NCBI GenBank assembly: GCA_963763325.1
Contig: CAVXOL010000023.1
Coordinates: 496,001-560,000 of the forward strand
Reading direction: 5' to 3'
Source: JBBECJ01 sp963763325
GTDB lineage: Bacteria > Chloroflexota > Chloroflexia > Thermomicrobiales > CFX8
DNA length: 64,000 bases
Shown: piece after piece, positions 53,876 through 63,146 of the stretch
How the letters are laid out: each line of letters opens with the position of its first letter
Numbering within the stretch: the first letter of the stretch is position 1
Program-made: the position numbers and the translations under genes
Notes under the pieces: model-generated
Databases searched by the model: none
The model's input: the letters and a program-made list of their open reading frames with translations, nothing else
Told to the model about the DNA's origin: nothing

Positions 53876-55065
53876 GCCTGCTCCCCACCAACCAGGCACT
53901 CGCCCTCACGCGCGACGACCTTCCCGCCCTTGACGACCAGCCATCGAGCCGGTCGCTCAATAACGGCCTCGACATGCGTCTCGCTGTCGACGATGACGAA
54001 ATCAGCATTCGAGCCGAGGGCCAGACCGTAGTCGTCGTCGCCCATCACGCGCGCTCCTCCATAGGTGATGATGTCGAGCACTTCTTCGATCTCATCATCC
54101 CGGCGCAGGTTGTTGCGGTAGGCGATGATGAACGCCCGCAGCAGCATGTCCGGCATATTGAGCGGCCCCCACGAGTCGCGAATGCCATCATTTCCGCTAC
54201 ACATCCTGACGCCCGCCTGTCGCAATCGCATCACCGACGGCACCGGCCGCAGCCCGCTCGGCCCATGGCTCATGATGACGATGTCGTTCTCCAGCAACAG
54301 CTCGATCAGCCGGTCGAGGTAGGCGTCGTCGATCCCGCCCAGACAGAGCGCATGCGAGATGACGACCCGCCCCTGCCAGCCAAGCGCCTTCGTCCGCTCT
54401 GCGATCAACTCGACCGAGAACGCACCGAGTTCCCCCGGCTCGTGCAGGTGAATATCGACATCGACATCGTACTTCTGCGCAAGCTCGAAGATGACATCGA
54501 GGTGGCGGGCCGGATCTCGGTCGATCGAGGACGGGTCGAGACCGCCGATAACGTGCGCGCCGTTGCGAAGAGCATCTTCCATCAGTTCGACCGTCCCGGG
54601 CCGGACAAGCATCCCAGACTGTGGGAAGGCAACGACCTGGATGTCCAGCGCATCTTTGAAATCCTCGCGCGTCCGCATCACGCCCTCGAAACCGCCCAGC
54701 CCGACCTCGGTGTCGATATCGACGAAGGTGCGGATGTGGGTCGTCCCGGTCGCGACAGCAATCCGTGCGTGACGACTGGACTGCTGATGCGAATCGATCC
54801 CCCGCTCACGTCGCACACGCCGTTCGTTCTCGATCTTGTCGGTCAGCGACGGCCCAACCTCATTGCGGTACCAGCCCATCCCGATGAGCGTCTTGTCCAT
54901 ATGCGTGTGGGCGTCAACGAAGCCAGGAAAGAGCAGGCGTCCATTGCCGTCGATGACGGTAGCGTCGGGCGTGATCTCGGCTCCACGTTCGAGCGACGCG
55001 ATCTTTCCATCAACGACGCGCAGATCGACGGCGTCACCGCCGAGTGGACGGACGTTCCGCACCAT
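53872..55065 (-). CDS. cytosine-deaminase-like amidohydrolase
   Basis: 397 residues. Metal ligands are all seen: FPGFVDAHTHMDKTL (HxH), DVDIHLHEPGELGAF (His), VVISHALCLGG (His) and CSGNDGIRDSWGP (Asp). This resembles cytosine deaminase and related deaminases of nitrogen heterocycles. The open frame starts with TTG 55092, but the ATG at 55065 overlaps the stop of the upstream HAD gene as TGATG, so coupled start there is more likely. Second of a run of five tightly packed genes. Confidence 0.87.
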   Translation of the reverse strand: MVRNVRPLGGDAVDLRVVDGKIASLERGAEITPDATVIDGNGRLLFPGFVDAHTHMDKTLIGMGWYRNEVGPSLTDKIENERRVRRERGIDSHQQSSRHARIAVATGTTHIRTFVDIDTEVGLGGFEGVMRTREDFKDALDIQVVAFPQSGMLVRPGTVELMEDALRNGAHVIGGLDPSSIDRDPARHLDVIFELAQKYDVDVDIHLHEPGELGAFSVELIAERTKALGWQGRVVISHALCLGGIDDAYLDRLIELLLENDIVIMSHGPSGLRPVPSVMRLRQAGVRMCSGNDGIRDSWGPLNMPDMLLRAFIIAYRNNLRRDDEIEEVLDIITYGGARVMGDDDYGLALGSNADFVIVDSETHVEAVIERPARWLVVKGGKVVAREGECLVGGEQA

Positions 55066-55712
55066 CAACTCACCAGACAACGTTGAATCCAATCTGTAAG
55101 CTCAACAACCGAGGAGAACATCGCGGCTGGCCCACGGTCTTGCAGGGCCGCCGGGTCGGCAGTCGCAGCCCAGGCGGCGGCCAGTGGGACGACACCGGCT
55201 GCGCGAGCGTCGCTGACATCGTTCGGAGCATCTCCGACGTATGCGACGGTCGTCGGGTCGAGGTCCCACCGATGCACAATCCGTCTGATCGCTTCCGGCT
55301 TGACACTTCCTTCCGGCGAACCGGACTCGACAATGTCGAAGTGCTGCTTCAGGTCGAGAATCCGCAACGAAATCGCAGCCGATCCGGCGCCCTTGCCAGT
55401 AGCAATTGCGATCGGGACACGATGCCCGACCAGTTGCGACAGGAGCTCAGGAATTCCGGGAAACAGTGTCACGAGTGAGACATGATCGCGTTCGTAGACC
55501 GTGAGGAAGTCCTCAATGCAGCTCTCCCAACGATCGCCGGCGATCCGCTGAAAGATCCCCTCTTCACTGGGGCCGAACATCCCAACGATTTCGGCGTCAG
55601 AGTAGTCCCGCCCAAGTTGGTGTTTGGCGACCTCACGAAATGCGCTACAGCAGAGCGGAATCGTATCCGCAACCGTCCCGTCGAAGTCGAAGATGATTCC
55701 CCGTATCGTCAC
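55065..55712 (-). CDS. HAD-family phosphatase
   Basis: 215 residues. Motif I is GIIFDFDGTVADTIPL with both Asp; motif II/III IAIATGKGAG and SVKPEAI; motif IV VAYVGDAPNDVSDARAAG. It resembles phosphoglycolate or nucleotide phosphatases. The GTG at 55712 has GGAGGATCG upstream and overlaps the stop of the kinase gene before it. It is translationally coupled on both sides. Substrate unknown. Confidence 0.88.
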   Translation of the reverse strand: MTIRGIIFDFDGTVADTIPLCCSAFREVAKHQLGRDYSDAEIVGMFGPSEEGIFQRIAGDRWESCIEDFLTVYERDHVSLVTLFPGIPELLSQLVGHRVPIAIATGKGAGSAAISLRILDLKQHFDIVESGSPEGSVKPEAIRRIVHRWDLDPTTVAYVGDAPNDVSDARAAGVVPLAAAWAATADPAALQDRGPAAMFSSVVELTDWIQRCLVS

Positions 55713-56278
55713 CGATCCTCCGTCATCGCCAATCGAACCTCGGCCAGAGTCCAATCGTAGTCGATGCTGGCCGGATCGGTCGTGTCGATGGCGACGCTCT
55801 TCCCGGCGATCGTGAGAGGCTGCGGAACTGCCGCCAGCAACCGATCCCGATACTCGTCGATCGTTACATGATCGACGTGGCCGGGATGCCGGTCGCCCGA
55901 CGCGACGCGAGCGCGGTATCGATCGACAAGGACCTCACCAGCTGCGAAGCAATGGATCTCGACGATACGGACGCCAAATCGGTCCACAACGGCGTTGATC
56001 CGCTCGTAATCCCCCTCTGGACTGAAGTTGCTCTCGACAACACAGGATTGCCGGGCCGCGAGCTGTGCCTCGACGAACCAGTACAGCAGATCCCAGCTGG
56101 CAACGCCAAGCCGCTTCGACCACTCCCGGTCGCTCCAGCCCAGGGTCTCGAACAATCGCTCTTTGATGTCGTCGCGGCTGATAAGCGGCAACGACAGCTC
56201 AATTGCCAGCAAGCGCGCCAGCGTCGTCTTCCCGGTCGCCGGCAGTCCGGAGACGACGACAAGCACCGGCACGCTCAC
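55709..56278 (-). CDS. P-loop kinase-like ATPase
   Basis: 189 residues. Walker A in VVSGLPATGKTTLARLLAIE; then SRDDIKERLFETLGW and CVVESNFSPEGDYERINAVV as in small-molecule kinases of the chloramphenicol phosphotransferase / AAA_33 type. The GTG start overlaps the toxin gene stop (GTGA). The decayed gene at 41027 is a relative. The phosphate acceptor is unknown. Confidence 0.85.
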   Translation of the reverse strand: MSVPVLVVVSGLPATGKTTLARLLAIELSLPLISRDDIKERLFETLGWSDREWSKRLGVASWDLLYWFVEAQLAARQSCVVESNFSPEGDYERINAVVDRFGVRIVEIHCFAAGEVLVDRYRARVASGDRHPGHVDHVTIDEYRDRLLAAVPQPLTIAGKSVAIDTTDPASIDYDWTLAEVRLAMTEDR

Positions 56279-56733
56279 AAGGACTCGATGTCGAAGTCGG
56301 GATCGAACGGGCTGACGTACCGCACACCCTCGATGATCGGGCGAGATCGAGCATCCTCAGTCACGATTGTTGGAATATCATTGCGAAACGCAACCGACCA
56401 GATGAGAGCGTCCCAAATCGACATTTGATGTAACCGCATTGCGTGCGCTGCATCAGTGACGACTTCGGCGTCTACGGGATAGATGACAGCGATATCGACG
56501 AAACGATCCAGTTGCGTCGCAGCTTCTGCAGTCGAGAGTGGCGGTGACAGCTTTCGGGTGACAACATTGAGGAACTCCGTCAGGCACTGCGCGCTCAAGA
56601 CGATGCGACCGTGAGCAACCAGGTGGTCGTATGTGAGGATCGCCGCCCGTTGCATATCGGGAATCCGTTCATCGAACATGTAGATGAGGACATTGCTATC
56701 GATCAGGCATGGACGGCCTCGCGCCCAACTCAT
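56275..56733 (-). CDS. PIN-domain nuclease, VapC-like toxin
   Basis: 152 residues. Acidic residues of the PIN active site are in CLIDSNVLIYMFDE (first Asp), LTEFLNVVTRKL (Glu) and MSIWDALIWSVAF (Asp), with TEDAR near the end. Such toxins cut tRNA or rRNA. It overlaps the antitoxin gene upstream by 4 bases, the usual toxin-antitoxin order. It also overlaps the downstream kinase gene, so the pair is read into a larger five-gene unit, which is unusual. Confidence 0.86.
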   Translation of the reverse strand: MSWARGRPCLIDSNVLIYMFDERIPDMQRAAILTYDHLVAHGRIVLSAQCLTEFLNVVTRKLSPPLSTAEAATQLDRFVDIAVIYPVDAEVVTDAAHAMRLHQMSIWDALIWSVAFRNDIPTIVTEDARSRPIIEGVRYVSPFDPDFDIESL

Positions 56734-57098
56734 GCGTTGGATGGCTCTTCTGTGCGCTCCGCCGCGTTTTCGCGTCGACGTCTGTGACGCTCGAAACGTT
56801 CCTCATATACCTCGTCGTACATCTCCTCACGGTTGAATTTCCAACCCGACTGAGGTTCTGTCTGAGGGATGTCACTCATTCGATGTATGCGGATGAAGTT
56901 CTTCATGTCTTCCCACGCTTGTAACCGAGTCGCCGACCTTCTCTGTTCTGCCGCGTCAGCGAGTGCCTGACGTTCGGCCTCGGCGAGGGCCTGACGGACC
57001 ACTTCGGCCTCGGTGATACCGAGTTCGTGCGAGCGCTCCTTGAGAAATCGTTCGTTGTCGGCATCAATGTAGATCTGCTTGCGAATCATCTGCGCCAT
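56730..57098 (-). CDS. ribbon-helix-helix antitoxin partner of the PIN toxin
   Basis: 122 residues. The N-terminus MIRKQIYIDADNERFLKERS and ELGITEAEVVRQALAEAERQ is a ribbon-helix-helix DNA-binding domain; a long charged C-terminus (EEMYDEVYEERFERHRRRR) would wrap the toxin. GGGGG lies eight bases before the ATG at 57098; a GTG at 57107 is an alternative. It likely represses its own promoter by binding the repeats just upstream. Confidence 0.78.
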   Translation of the reverse strand: MAQMIRKQIYIDADNERFLKERSHELGITEAEVVRQALAEAERQALADAAEQRRSATRLQAWEDMKNFIRIHRMSDIPQTEPQSGWKFNREEMYDEVYEERFERHRRRRENAAERTEEPSNA

Positions 57099-57111
57099 CT
57101 CAATCACCCCC

Positions 57112-57131
57112 TATACATCACAGTATACATC
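57112..57131. repeat. direct repeat in the antitoxin promoter region
   Basis: TATACATC occurs twice (57112-57119 and 57124-57131), four bases apart, just upstream of the antitoxin gene. It overlaps a TATACT-like -10 element on the minus strand. A likely binding site for the ribbon-helix-helix antitoxin. Confidence 0.45.
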
Positions 57132-57154
57132 GCGAATTCCACTCACTGTGGGGC

Positions 57155-57209
57155 TTGACAATTCGTGCCAGACTAGTTACATACTCAGTATGTATAACGA
57201 GTATGTATA
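57155..57209 (+). promoter_or_regulatory. promoter and operator of the padR-ABC operon
   Basis: TTGACA (57155-57160) and TACATA (57178-57183) are 17 bases apart. Directly after comes a perfect 10-base direct repeat AGTATGTATA (57187-57196 and 57200-57209) with 3 bases between, covering the expected transcription start. PadR proteins commonly repress their own operons from such sites. About 22 bases remain to the GTG of padR. Confidence 0.65.
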
Positions 57210-57230
57210 TGCCGTTCAAGTGAATGTCCA

Positions 57231-57764
57231 GTGAGAAACACACTGCTGGCCCTGCTGGCGGAAGGGACGGCCCACGGGTACGAGCTCAAGCACGCAGTCG
57301 AGCAGACGTTCGGCGATGCCTGGCCACCGCTCAACATTGGCCAGATCTACACGACCCTCGGGCGGCTGGAGCGCGACGGGCTGGTCGCCAGCGCGCACGT
57401 CGCCCAGGCCGGCCGGCCGGACAAGCGCGTCTACGAACTGACCGACGCCGGTCGCGAGGAGGTTCGTCGCTGGCTGGAAGAGCCGGTGAGTGGTCCACGC
57501 CTGAAGGATGAGTTCTTCACCAAGCTGATCCTCGCTCGCTTGCCGGGAGTGGCAGCCCTTAACGGCGGCACCGATCCACGCGCACTGATCGCCCGACAGC
57601 GGAAGGATTATCTCCAGTCGCTACGTGACCTCAACAGCATGCTGCTGAAGCAACAGCGCAACGGCAGCGACCAGACATCGGCGGCGCTCCTGATCGAGGG
57701 CGCCATTCTCCATCTCGAAGCCGACCTGAAATGGCTCGACGTGTGCGAGCAGCGGCTGATCTAA
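57231..57764 (+). CDS. PadR-family transcriptional regulator
   Basis: 177 residues. The winged helix reads LLALLAEGTAHGYELKHAVE and LNIGQIYTTLGRLERDGLVA, the PadR signature, with the wing DKRVYELTDAGREEVRRWLE. The C-terminal 90 residues form the dimerising helices. Start at GTG 57231. It heads an operon with an ABC ATPase and an FtsX-like permease, the usual partners, and probably represses them until a ligand binds. Confidence 0.92.
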   Translation: MRNTLLALLAEGTAHGYELKHAVEQTFGDAWPPLNIGQIYTTLGRLERDGLVASAHVAQAGRPDKRVYELTDAGREEVRRWLEEPVSGPRLKDEFFTKLILARLPGVAALNGGTDPRALIARQRKDYLQSLRDLNSMLLKQQRNGSDQTSAALLIEGAILHLEADLKWLDVCEQRLI

Positions 57765-57774
57765 GGAGCCAGGC

Positions 57775-58518
57775 ATGCACCAAACGTTCGCTCTTGACGC
57801 TCGCGGACTGACCCGTACTTTCGCAGCTGGCGATGTCCAGGTCGCAGCCCTGCGCGGAGTCGATCTCGCGCTCGAACCTGGGTCATTTACGGCCATCATG
57901 GGGCCGAGTGGTTGCGGCAAGTCAACGCTGCTCCACCTGCTCGGAGGGCTCGACCGGCCGAGCAGTGGCGAAGTCCATCTCTCGGGACGAAGAGTCGACG
58001 GACTCAGCGAAGCGAAGTGGTCGGTCCTGCGGCGTCGGGAAATTGGCTTCGTGTTCCAGTTCTTCAACCTGATCGGCAATCTCACGGCGGCTGACAACAT
58101 CGAGTTGCCGGCGTTACTGGCCGGGACACCCCACGCCGAGGCGCGCCGCCGCAGCCAGGCGCTGCTCGATGAGTTGGGGATCGGTGAAAAGGCAGGCGTC
58201 ATTCCAGCTCAGATGTCGGGCGGACAACGCCAGCGAGTCGCCATCGCGCGAGCACTGGTTAACCGACCAACATTGCTGCTTGCGGACGAGCCAACCGGCA
58301 ACCTCGATAGCGAGAGCACCCGCGACGTGCTGGCACTGCTTCAGCGGTTGCACGCAGACGGTCAGACGATTCTGCTCGTCACCCACGATGCACGGGTCGC
58401 CAGCATCGCCGACCGGGTCATCACGATGCGCGACGGACTCATCGTTGATGACACGCGGCTGGCCGCGAGCGCTGATTCATCCGAATTACTCTCGCGCATG
58501 ATCCGGCTGGAGGCGTAG
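57775..58518 (+). CDS. ABC transporter ATP-binding protein, MacB/LolD type
   Basis: 247 residues. Walker A IMGPSGCGKSTLLHLLGG, Q-loop FVFQFFNLIGNLTAADNIEL, signature MSGGQRQRVAIARAL, Walker B LLLADEPTGNLDSEST and the H-loop LLVTHDARVA are intact. Family VII ATPase that powers an FtsX-type permease to extrude drugs, peptides or lipids. 10 bases after padR and 2 bases before the permease gene. Confidence 0.95.
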   Translation: MHQTFALDARGLTRTFAAGDVQVAALRGVDLALEPGSFTAIMGPSGCGKSTLLHLLGGLDRPSSGEVHLSGRRVDGLSEAKWSVLRRREIGFVFQFFNLIGNLTAADNIELPALLAGTPHAEARRRSQALLDELGIGEKAGVIPAQMSGGQRQRVAIARALVNRPTLLLADEPTGNLDSESTRDVLALLQRLHADGQTILLVTHDARVASIADRVITMRDGLIVDDTRLAASADSSELLSRMIRLEA

Positions 58519-58520
58519 CG

Positions 58521-60871
58521 ATGTTTCGCGCAATGTGGCGCAAGGCACTGGCAGACACACGTAGCCACCGTCTGCAGAGCGCGCTGATTCTGATCATTCT
58601 GATCGCCGCCAGCACGGCGCTCTCGCTCTCGCTGATCGTCCAGCAGAATGCAGACAAGCCGTGGCAGCGGTCGTTCAACGAGGCAAATGGGGCGCACGTC
58701 CAGATACTCAGTGACCAGCCAATCGACCCCGCGCGGCTCGAAGCGACGGGACGCGTCGCCGCGATGGCCGGTCCATTTCCGATGGCTCATGAAGTATCGC
58801 TGATCGATGACGGGCAGAAATACGATGCCAATGTCTTCGGCGTCGACGCCGATCCGCCTGCCGTTGCCAGGCCGCTGATTGACGGTGGCCGCTGGCTCGA
58901 TGCCGGCGCGAGTGGCGAAATCGTCCTCGAACGCAGCTTTGCGAACTACCTTGATGTCGAAGTCGGCGATCCTGTCGACTTCAAGGTCGGTTCCACGATC
59001 GTTACGTTGACGGTCGCCGGAATTGCGGTCGACACCGGCCGTGGCCTATACCCTGACTGGGCGCCCGGGCACGCCTGGGTGCTCTCCGACACACTCGCTG
59101 AACTCGAACCGGAGCAGGCGAATCTCGATTCGGCACTCTTCGTCCGGCTGGTTGAACCTGACGCCGTCGAAGCGTTCTTCGAACAGTTACGTAGCGAGCA
59201 ACTGGCCAGCGGACCGATCGCCATCATTGACTGGAAGAGCGCACAAGAAGACCTGAACGAATGGAATCGGATCAACTCGGTCTTCCTTGGCGTCTTCAGC
59301 GCCTTCGCGCTCGTAGCCGTCGGCCTGGTCATCGCCAACGCAATCGGTGGTCGCATCCTGGCCCAGTATCGCGAGATCGGCATCCTCAAGGCGACGGGAT
59401 TCACGCCGCACCAGGTCGCTGGAATCTTCCTGATCCAGCATCTTGCGCTCGCGCTGGTCGGATCACTGATCGGGCTGGCGATCGGAACACTGATCGCGCC
59501 GATTTACCTTGAACAGCTTGCGGAAACGTTCAACACGACCGGCGGAAGCGCGTTCGATCCGCTGCTGTCAGTCATCACGGTCCTCGCGATTCTGGTCGCT
59601 GTCAGCCTCTTTACCGTCTTGCCTGCCTGGCGTGCTGGCCGTGTTCCGACCGTCCAGGCGATCACGACGGGTTTCGTCCCGGTTGGAGTGAAACCGTCGC
59701 GGCTCGCCAGCATCGCACGGAGATTGAGGTTGCCCACGCCGGTCAGTGTTGGTGTGAAGGACTCGTTCGCCCGACCATTGCGAGCTGCGCTCACTGTCGC
59801 CGCCCTCTCGCTAACGATTGTGACATTGACCTTTACGCTCGGAATCGACGCAATGCTCGGGAAGATGCTCGATAACCGCGGCCTGATCGAGGAACCGTGG
59901 GATATCGAGATTTACCGCGAGGACGCCGACGATGCTGCAATCCGCCAGGTTCTCGACGCCAATCAGAACGTCACCTCGTACATCACGTCGAGCAACCTTC
60001 GCGCAACGCTCCCTGGCGAAGATCTCGGTCGCGGTGGGTACGATCTGCGCTTCGTTGGCGGAGACGTCGACGAGTCCGGCTATCCACTGATCGACGGTCG
60101 GATGCCCTCTGGCCATGGGGAGGCAATCGTCGGGCGTGTCCTGTTCGATCGGCTCGATCTGCGAATCGGCAGCGAACTGACGCTGGATGCCATCCGCGGC
60201 TCATTCACCAACCCGCAGCGAGTCCCTATCACGCTGACTGTCGTTGGAACCTACGTCGAACCTGAGGAAGATGGCGAGGTCGTCCTCGTTACGGCCGGCA
60301 CGATCACGTCGCTCATCCCCGACCTGCAGCCCGACACCTACGAGATCATGATGCGCAACGATTCCGGCTGGGACGAGTTGCTTGTGGACGTCCAGGCCGC
60401 GACCGGCTACGGCGTCGATGTCGACCTGCGCGAACGTGGCACACCGGGCGAAATCGTCACAATTCGAGGCATCATGTATGGACTTTCAGCGGTACTCCTG
60501 ATTATCGGTGTAGCGAACATGCTCACGACCATGCTGCTCAACGTACGCGAGCGCGTGCGTGACATCGGCATCTTGAAGTCGTTGGGGATGACGCCACGGC
60601 AAGTCGTCGCGGGCATTGCGTCTGGCACCGGCCTGCTGACCGCGCTGGCACTCGTTGTCGGCATTCCGCTCGGCCTGATTGTCTACCGCGTCATGTTCGT
60701 TGTCGTTGGGGAGAACATGGCGGGGCAGATCCAGAGCTCTACGCTCCACCATCATGGGGAGGTATGGCTCTGATCGTGCCCGGAGCACTGGTTTTCGCGG
60801 CCCTCTGCACGATCTTGCCGGCCCGGCGAGCGTCGAACGTCAATGTGACCGAGGTGTTGCGCTACGAGTAA
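58521..60871 (+). CDS. FtsX-like ABC permease, frameshifted near the C-terminus
   Basis: About 783 residues, two MacB/FtsX units. First helix at about 20-40, an outer domain, then a cluster of helices at about 255-375 (EIGILKATGFTPHQVAGIFL), a second outer domain, and a second cluster from about 640 (DIGILKSLGMTPRQVVAGIA). In the first frame the protein stops at 60773 as HHHGEVWL. The expected last helix, ALIVPGALVFAALCTILPAR ending VTEVLRYE, is read in the next frame up to TAA 60871. So one base is gained or lost at about 60740-60764. Without it the last helix is missing. Confidence 0.87.
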
Positions 60872-60946
60872 TAGAGCGTCGATTGGGGCACTCATGGTCA
60901 TCGACGCTGTGAAAATCGACCGCGCTGGGTCGCGTAGAATGACGAT

Positions 60947-61489
60947 GTGATTGACGACGATGCGGCTCAGCCCAACGATTACGACCATAGGTATGAGAAC
61001 GTTGACGAGGAAGAGATTCCCGATCGTCGTAGCACGTTCCGAATCGTCGTCTGGATTGTCTCGGCGCTGATCGCGATCGTGATGATCGCGTTGCCCGTCA
61101 TCCGGGTTGTCGACTGGGGCGACGATGACGACGATGCGGGAGCGTCCGCCAGTGAAGCCCGCGCCTTCGTCGCAACGCGTTTCGCCAGCGATGCGTTCGT
61201 GCGTCTCTCTCCGGGGGACGCGTCCCAATGGGCCCTCCCACAACTCCGCGGCGAGATCGAGACCATCGTCGGTGACCTCCGCCAGCGGCCAGCGGCTGAA
61301 CTCAGGGGCGCAGCCGTCTCCATCGCGGAGGTCGATTGCAACGAGTCAACAACCCAACCTGATAGCGAGTGCTTCCACGCATGGGCACGTCAGCCGGGTG
61401 CGACCGATCTGATCCGAGTCAGGCTGACGGTGAGTATCGTGAACGGCAATGCTCGCGTCACCGAAATCGAGCGCGTTAGCGTCGTCTGA
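60947..61489 (+). CDS. membrane-anchored protein, unknown function
   Basis: 180 residues. An acidic N-terminus, one helix (IVVWIVSALIAIVMIALPVI), an Asp run and an outer domain of about 110 residues with two Cys (EVDCNESTTQPDSECFHAW) that may form a disulfide. The start is a GTG at 60947 with no strong ribosome binding site. No family recognised. Confidence 0.62.
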   Translation: MIDDDAAQPNDYDHRYENVDEEEIPDRRSTFRIVVWIVSALIAIVMIALPVIRVVDWGDDDDDAGASASEARAFVATRFASDAFVRLSPGDASQWALPQLRGEIETIVGDLRQRPAAELRGAAVSIAEVDCNESTTQPDSECFHAWARQPGATDLIRVRLTVSIVNGNARVTEIERVSVV

Positions 61490-61548
61490 GACCAGTTTCG
61501 CATCGGCGATGCGAACCAGACTACGGCACTGATGCGCCGATGACAGCC

Positions 61549-62526
61549 TCAGTCTCCGGTCGAACCGGCCGGAGATGGCGCGGCGCTGTACCGATCGCCA
61601 CGTTCAGTCGCCGGCGCAGCCAAACGTGCGCTTTCGGGACGTGGCAGGACGTGGATACACAGGTAGGCCAGTGTTCCGAAGAAGAGCGAGACGATCGTGC
61701 CGTGCGAGAGGGTCGCGAACACGTCCATCGATGACCAGACGACGGCAGCGCCACCAATTGACTGGGCGATCACCAGTACGAGCGCGATGACGCTACCCCA
61801 GAAGAGGTCTGGCCGGCTCGCGCGCATCCGCACCGTGTACCAGAGTAATGCCGCCATCCCAAGCACCAGGACAAAGGCGGCGATCCTGTGGGTGAAGACG
61901 ATCCCGACTGGGCCGGAGAAGCCTGGAAAAACGCTGCCGTTGCAGAGCGGCCAATCTCCGCAAGCCAGGCTCGAATCGGTGTGGCGGGTGTAGGCGCCGA
62001 GGTAGACGACAATGTATGTGTACGCCGCCAGCCCCCAGACAGTCCAGATCAGCCAGCGCGGGACAGGCCGGTCGCGCAGCTTGTCGCGGCCATCCTTCTC
62101 ATACGCCAGAACAGCGGTCAGCACGGTACTGGCGAACGCGATCAGCGAAACTCCAAAGTGAAGTGCGCGAACTTCATCCGATTGAGGCCACATGACCGAG
62201 GCCGCACCGAGGCCCGCCTGGAGGAACAGGAAGAAGAGCATGAATGGCACATAGATGCGGAACTCGAGTCGTTGTCGCCAGAGCCACAAGACACCGACCG
62301 AAGCCGCGATGATCAACGCGCTTTCGAGACTCACGACCAGCCGGTGCGAATACTCGATCGCCGTCGCAACCGTGTACTGTGGGATGAACTTGCCGTGACA
62401 GAGCGGCCACGAGTTGCCGCAGCCATCCGCCGAGCCGGTATTCGTGACGAGTGTTCCCTGGATCAGGACCAGGAACATCCCAGCCGCCGCCGCAACCGTC
62501 AGACGCTTGACGAGGGTTTCCATCAT
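61549..62526 (-). CDS. ctaA: heme A synthase
   Basis: 325 residues, eight helices. His ligands lie in IEYSHRLVVS, RALHFGVSLI, VFTHRIAAFV and FATLSHGTIV, in helices 2, 4, 6 and 8; Cys pairs in GCGNSWPLCHGK and ACGDWPLCNGS mark the Bacillus-like type. The enzyme oxidises the methyl group of heme O to a formyl group for cytochrome oxidase, so aerobic respiration with heme A is implied. ctaB and oxidase genes are not in the window. ATG 62526 or 62523 is the start. Confidence 0.93.
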   Translation of the reverse strand: MMETLVKRLTVAAAAGMFLVLIQGTLVTNTGSADGCGNSWPLCHGKFIPQYTVATAIEYSHRLVVSLESALIIAASVGVLWLWRQRLEFRIYVPFMLFFLFLQAGLGAASVMWPQSDEVRALHFGVSLIAFASTVLTAVLAYEKDGRDKLRDRPVPRWLIWTVWGLAAYTYIVVYLGAYTRHTDSSLACGDWPLCNGSVFPGFSGPVGIVFTHRIAAFVLVLGMAALLWYTVRMRASRPDLFWGSVIALVLVIAQSIGGAAVVWSSMDVFATLSHGTIVSLFFGTLAYLCIHVLPRPESARLAAPATERGDRYSAAPSPAGSTGD

Positions 62527-62765
62527 TGGGCCAGTCCCGTATGCGCGCCACACCTGCCGGTGCCTCTGGCGCCGAGTCTCATCGGCGGCGACGCTTCCCC
62601 TGCCGTCGCTCGCACGCCGCTAAGGATACGACTTCCCTGGTTAACCCGGCGAGTGTGCGGCACCCGCTGGTGAATCCCACCACCGCAAAGTGGCGCTTGT
62701 GACCCAGGCCGGCTGCCCGATAATGGTAAGCGTGGTAGCCAGCGAATGCCGAAAGGACGATCGAA

Positions 62766-63092
62766 GTGGATGCCTTTACGCTCGATGACCTCGCAGCCCG
62801 AACGCGCCAGAGTGGACAGCGCTTTCACGAATTCCTTCGTGTCGACTCCCTCAGTTGCGGGATGTACATCCTGCCAGGCGGCGGCGAGGACGACCAGGTC
62901 CCGCACCTCCAGGACGAGGTCTACGTCGTGTCGAAGGGTACCGGCCAGATCCTCGTCGGAGGCGAGACACAGCCGGTCGGCCCCGGTAGCGTTATCTTCG
63001 TCGCTGCCAACGTCGAGCATCGCTTCTTCAACTTCAGCGACGACATGGAAATACTGGTGCTGTTTGCTCCCGCGTACACGGGGCGGGGATGA
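62766..63092 (+). CDS. cupin-domain protein
   Basis: 108 residues, a single cupin barrel. Metal-binding motif 1 appears as VPHLQDEVYVVSKGTGQILV (a shortened HxnE pattern) and motif 2 as GPGSVIFVAANVEHRFFNFS with the final His. The start is GTG 62766 with AAGGACGATCGAA upstream. Function cannot be assigned. It is followed by a hairpin shared with the DinB gene. Confidence 0.8.
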   Translation: MDAFTLDDLAARTRQSGQRFHEFLRVDSLSCGMYILPGGGEDDQVPHLQDEVYVVSKGTGQILVGGETQPVGPGSVIFVAANVEHRFFNFSDDMEILVLFAPAYTGRG

Positions 63093-63099
63093 GGCAAGA

Positions 63100-63139
63100 G
63101 GGATGATGCATGAACACAATGATCCATTTGCATCATCCC
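63100..63139. terminator. 11-bp hairpin between convergent cupin and DinB genes
   Basis: GGGATGATGCA (63100-63110) and TGCATCATCCC (63129-63139), perfect, loop of 18 bases. It starts 8 bases after the cupin stop and ends 8 bases before the DinB-gene stop, so it can serve both. No long U-run. Confidence 0.65.
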
Positions 63140-63146
63140 CTATGTA

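Noticed and set aside
53974..55086. Plus-strand open frame of 370 residues
   Set aside because: It is fully antisense to the cytosine-deaminase-like gene, whose motifs are clear; long antisense frames are common at this GC content.
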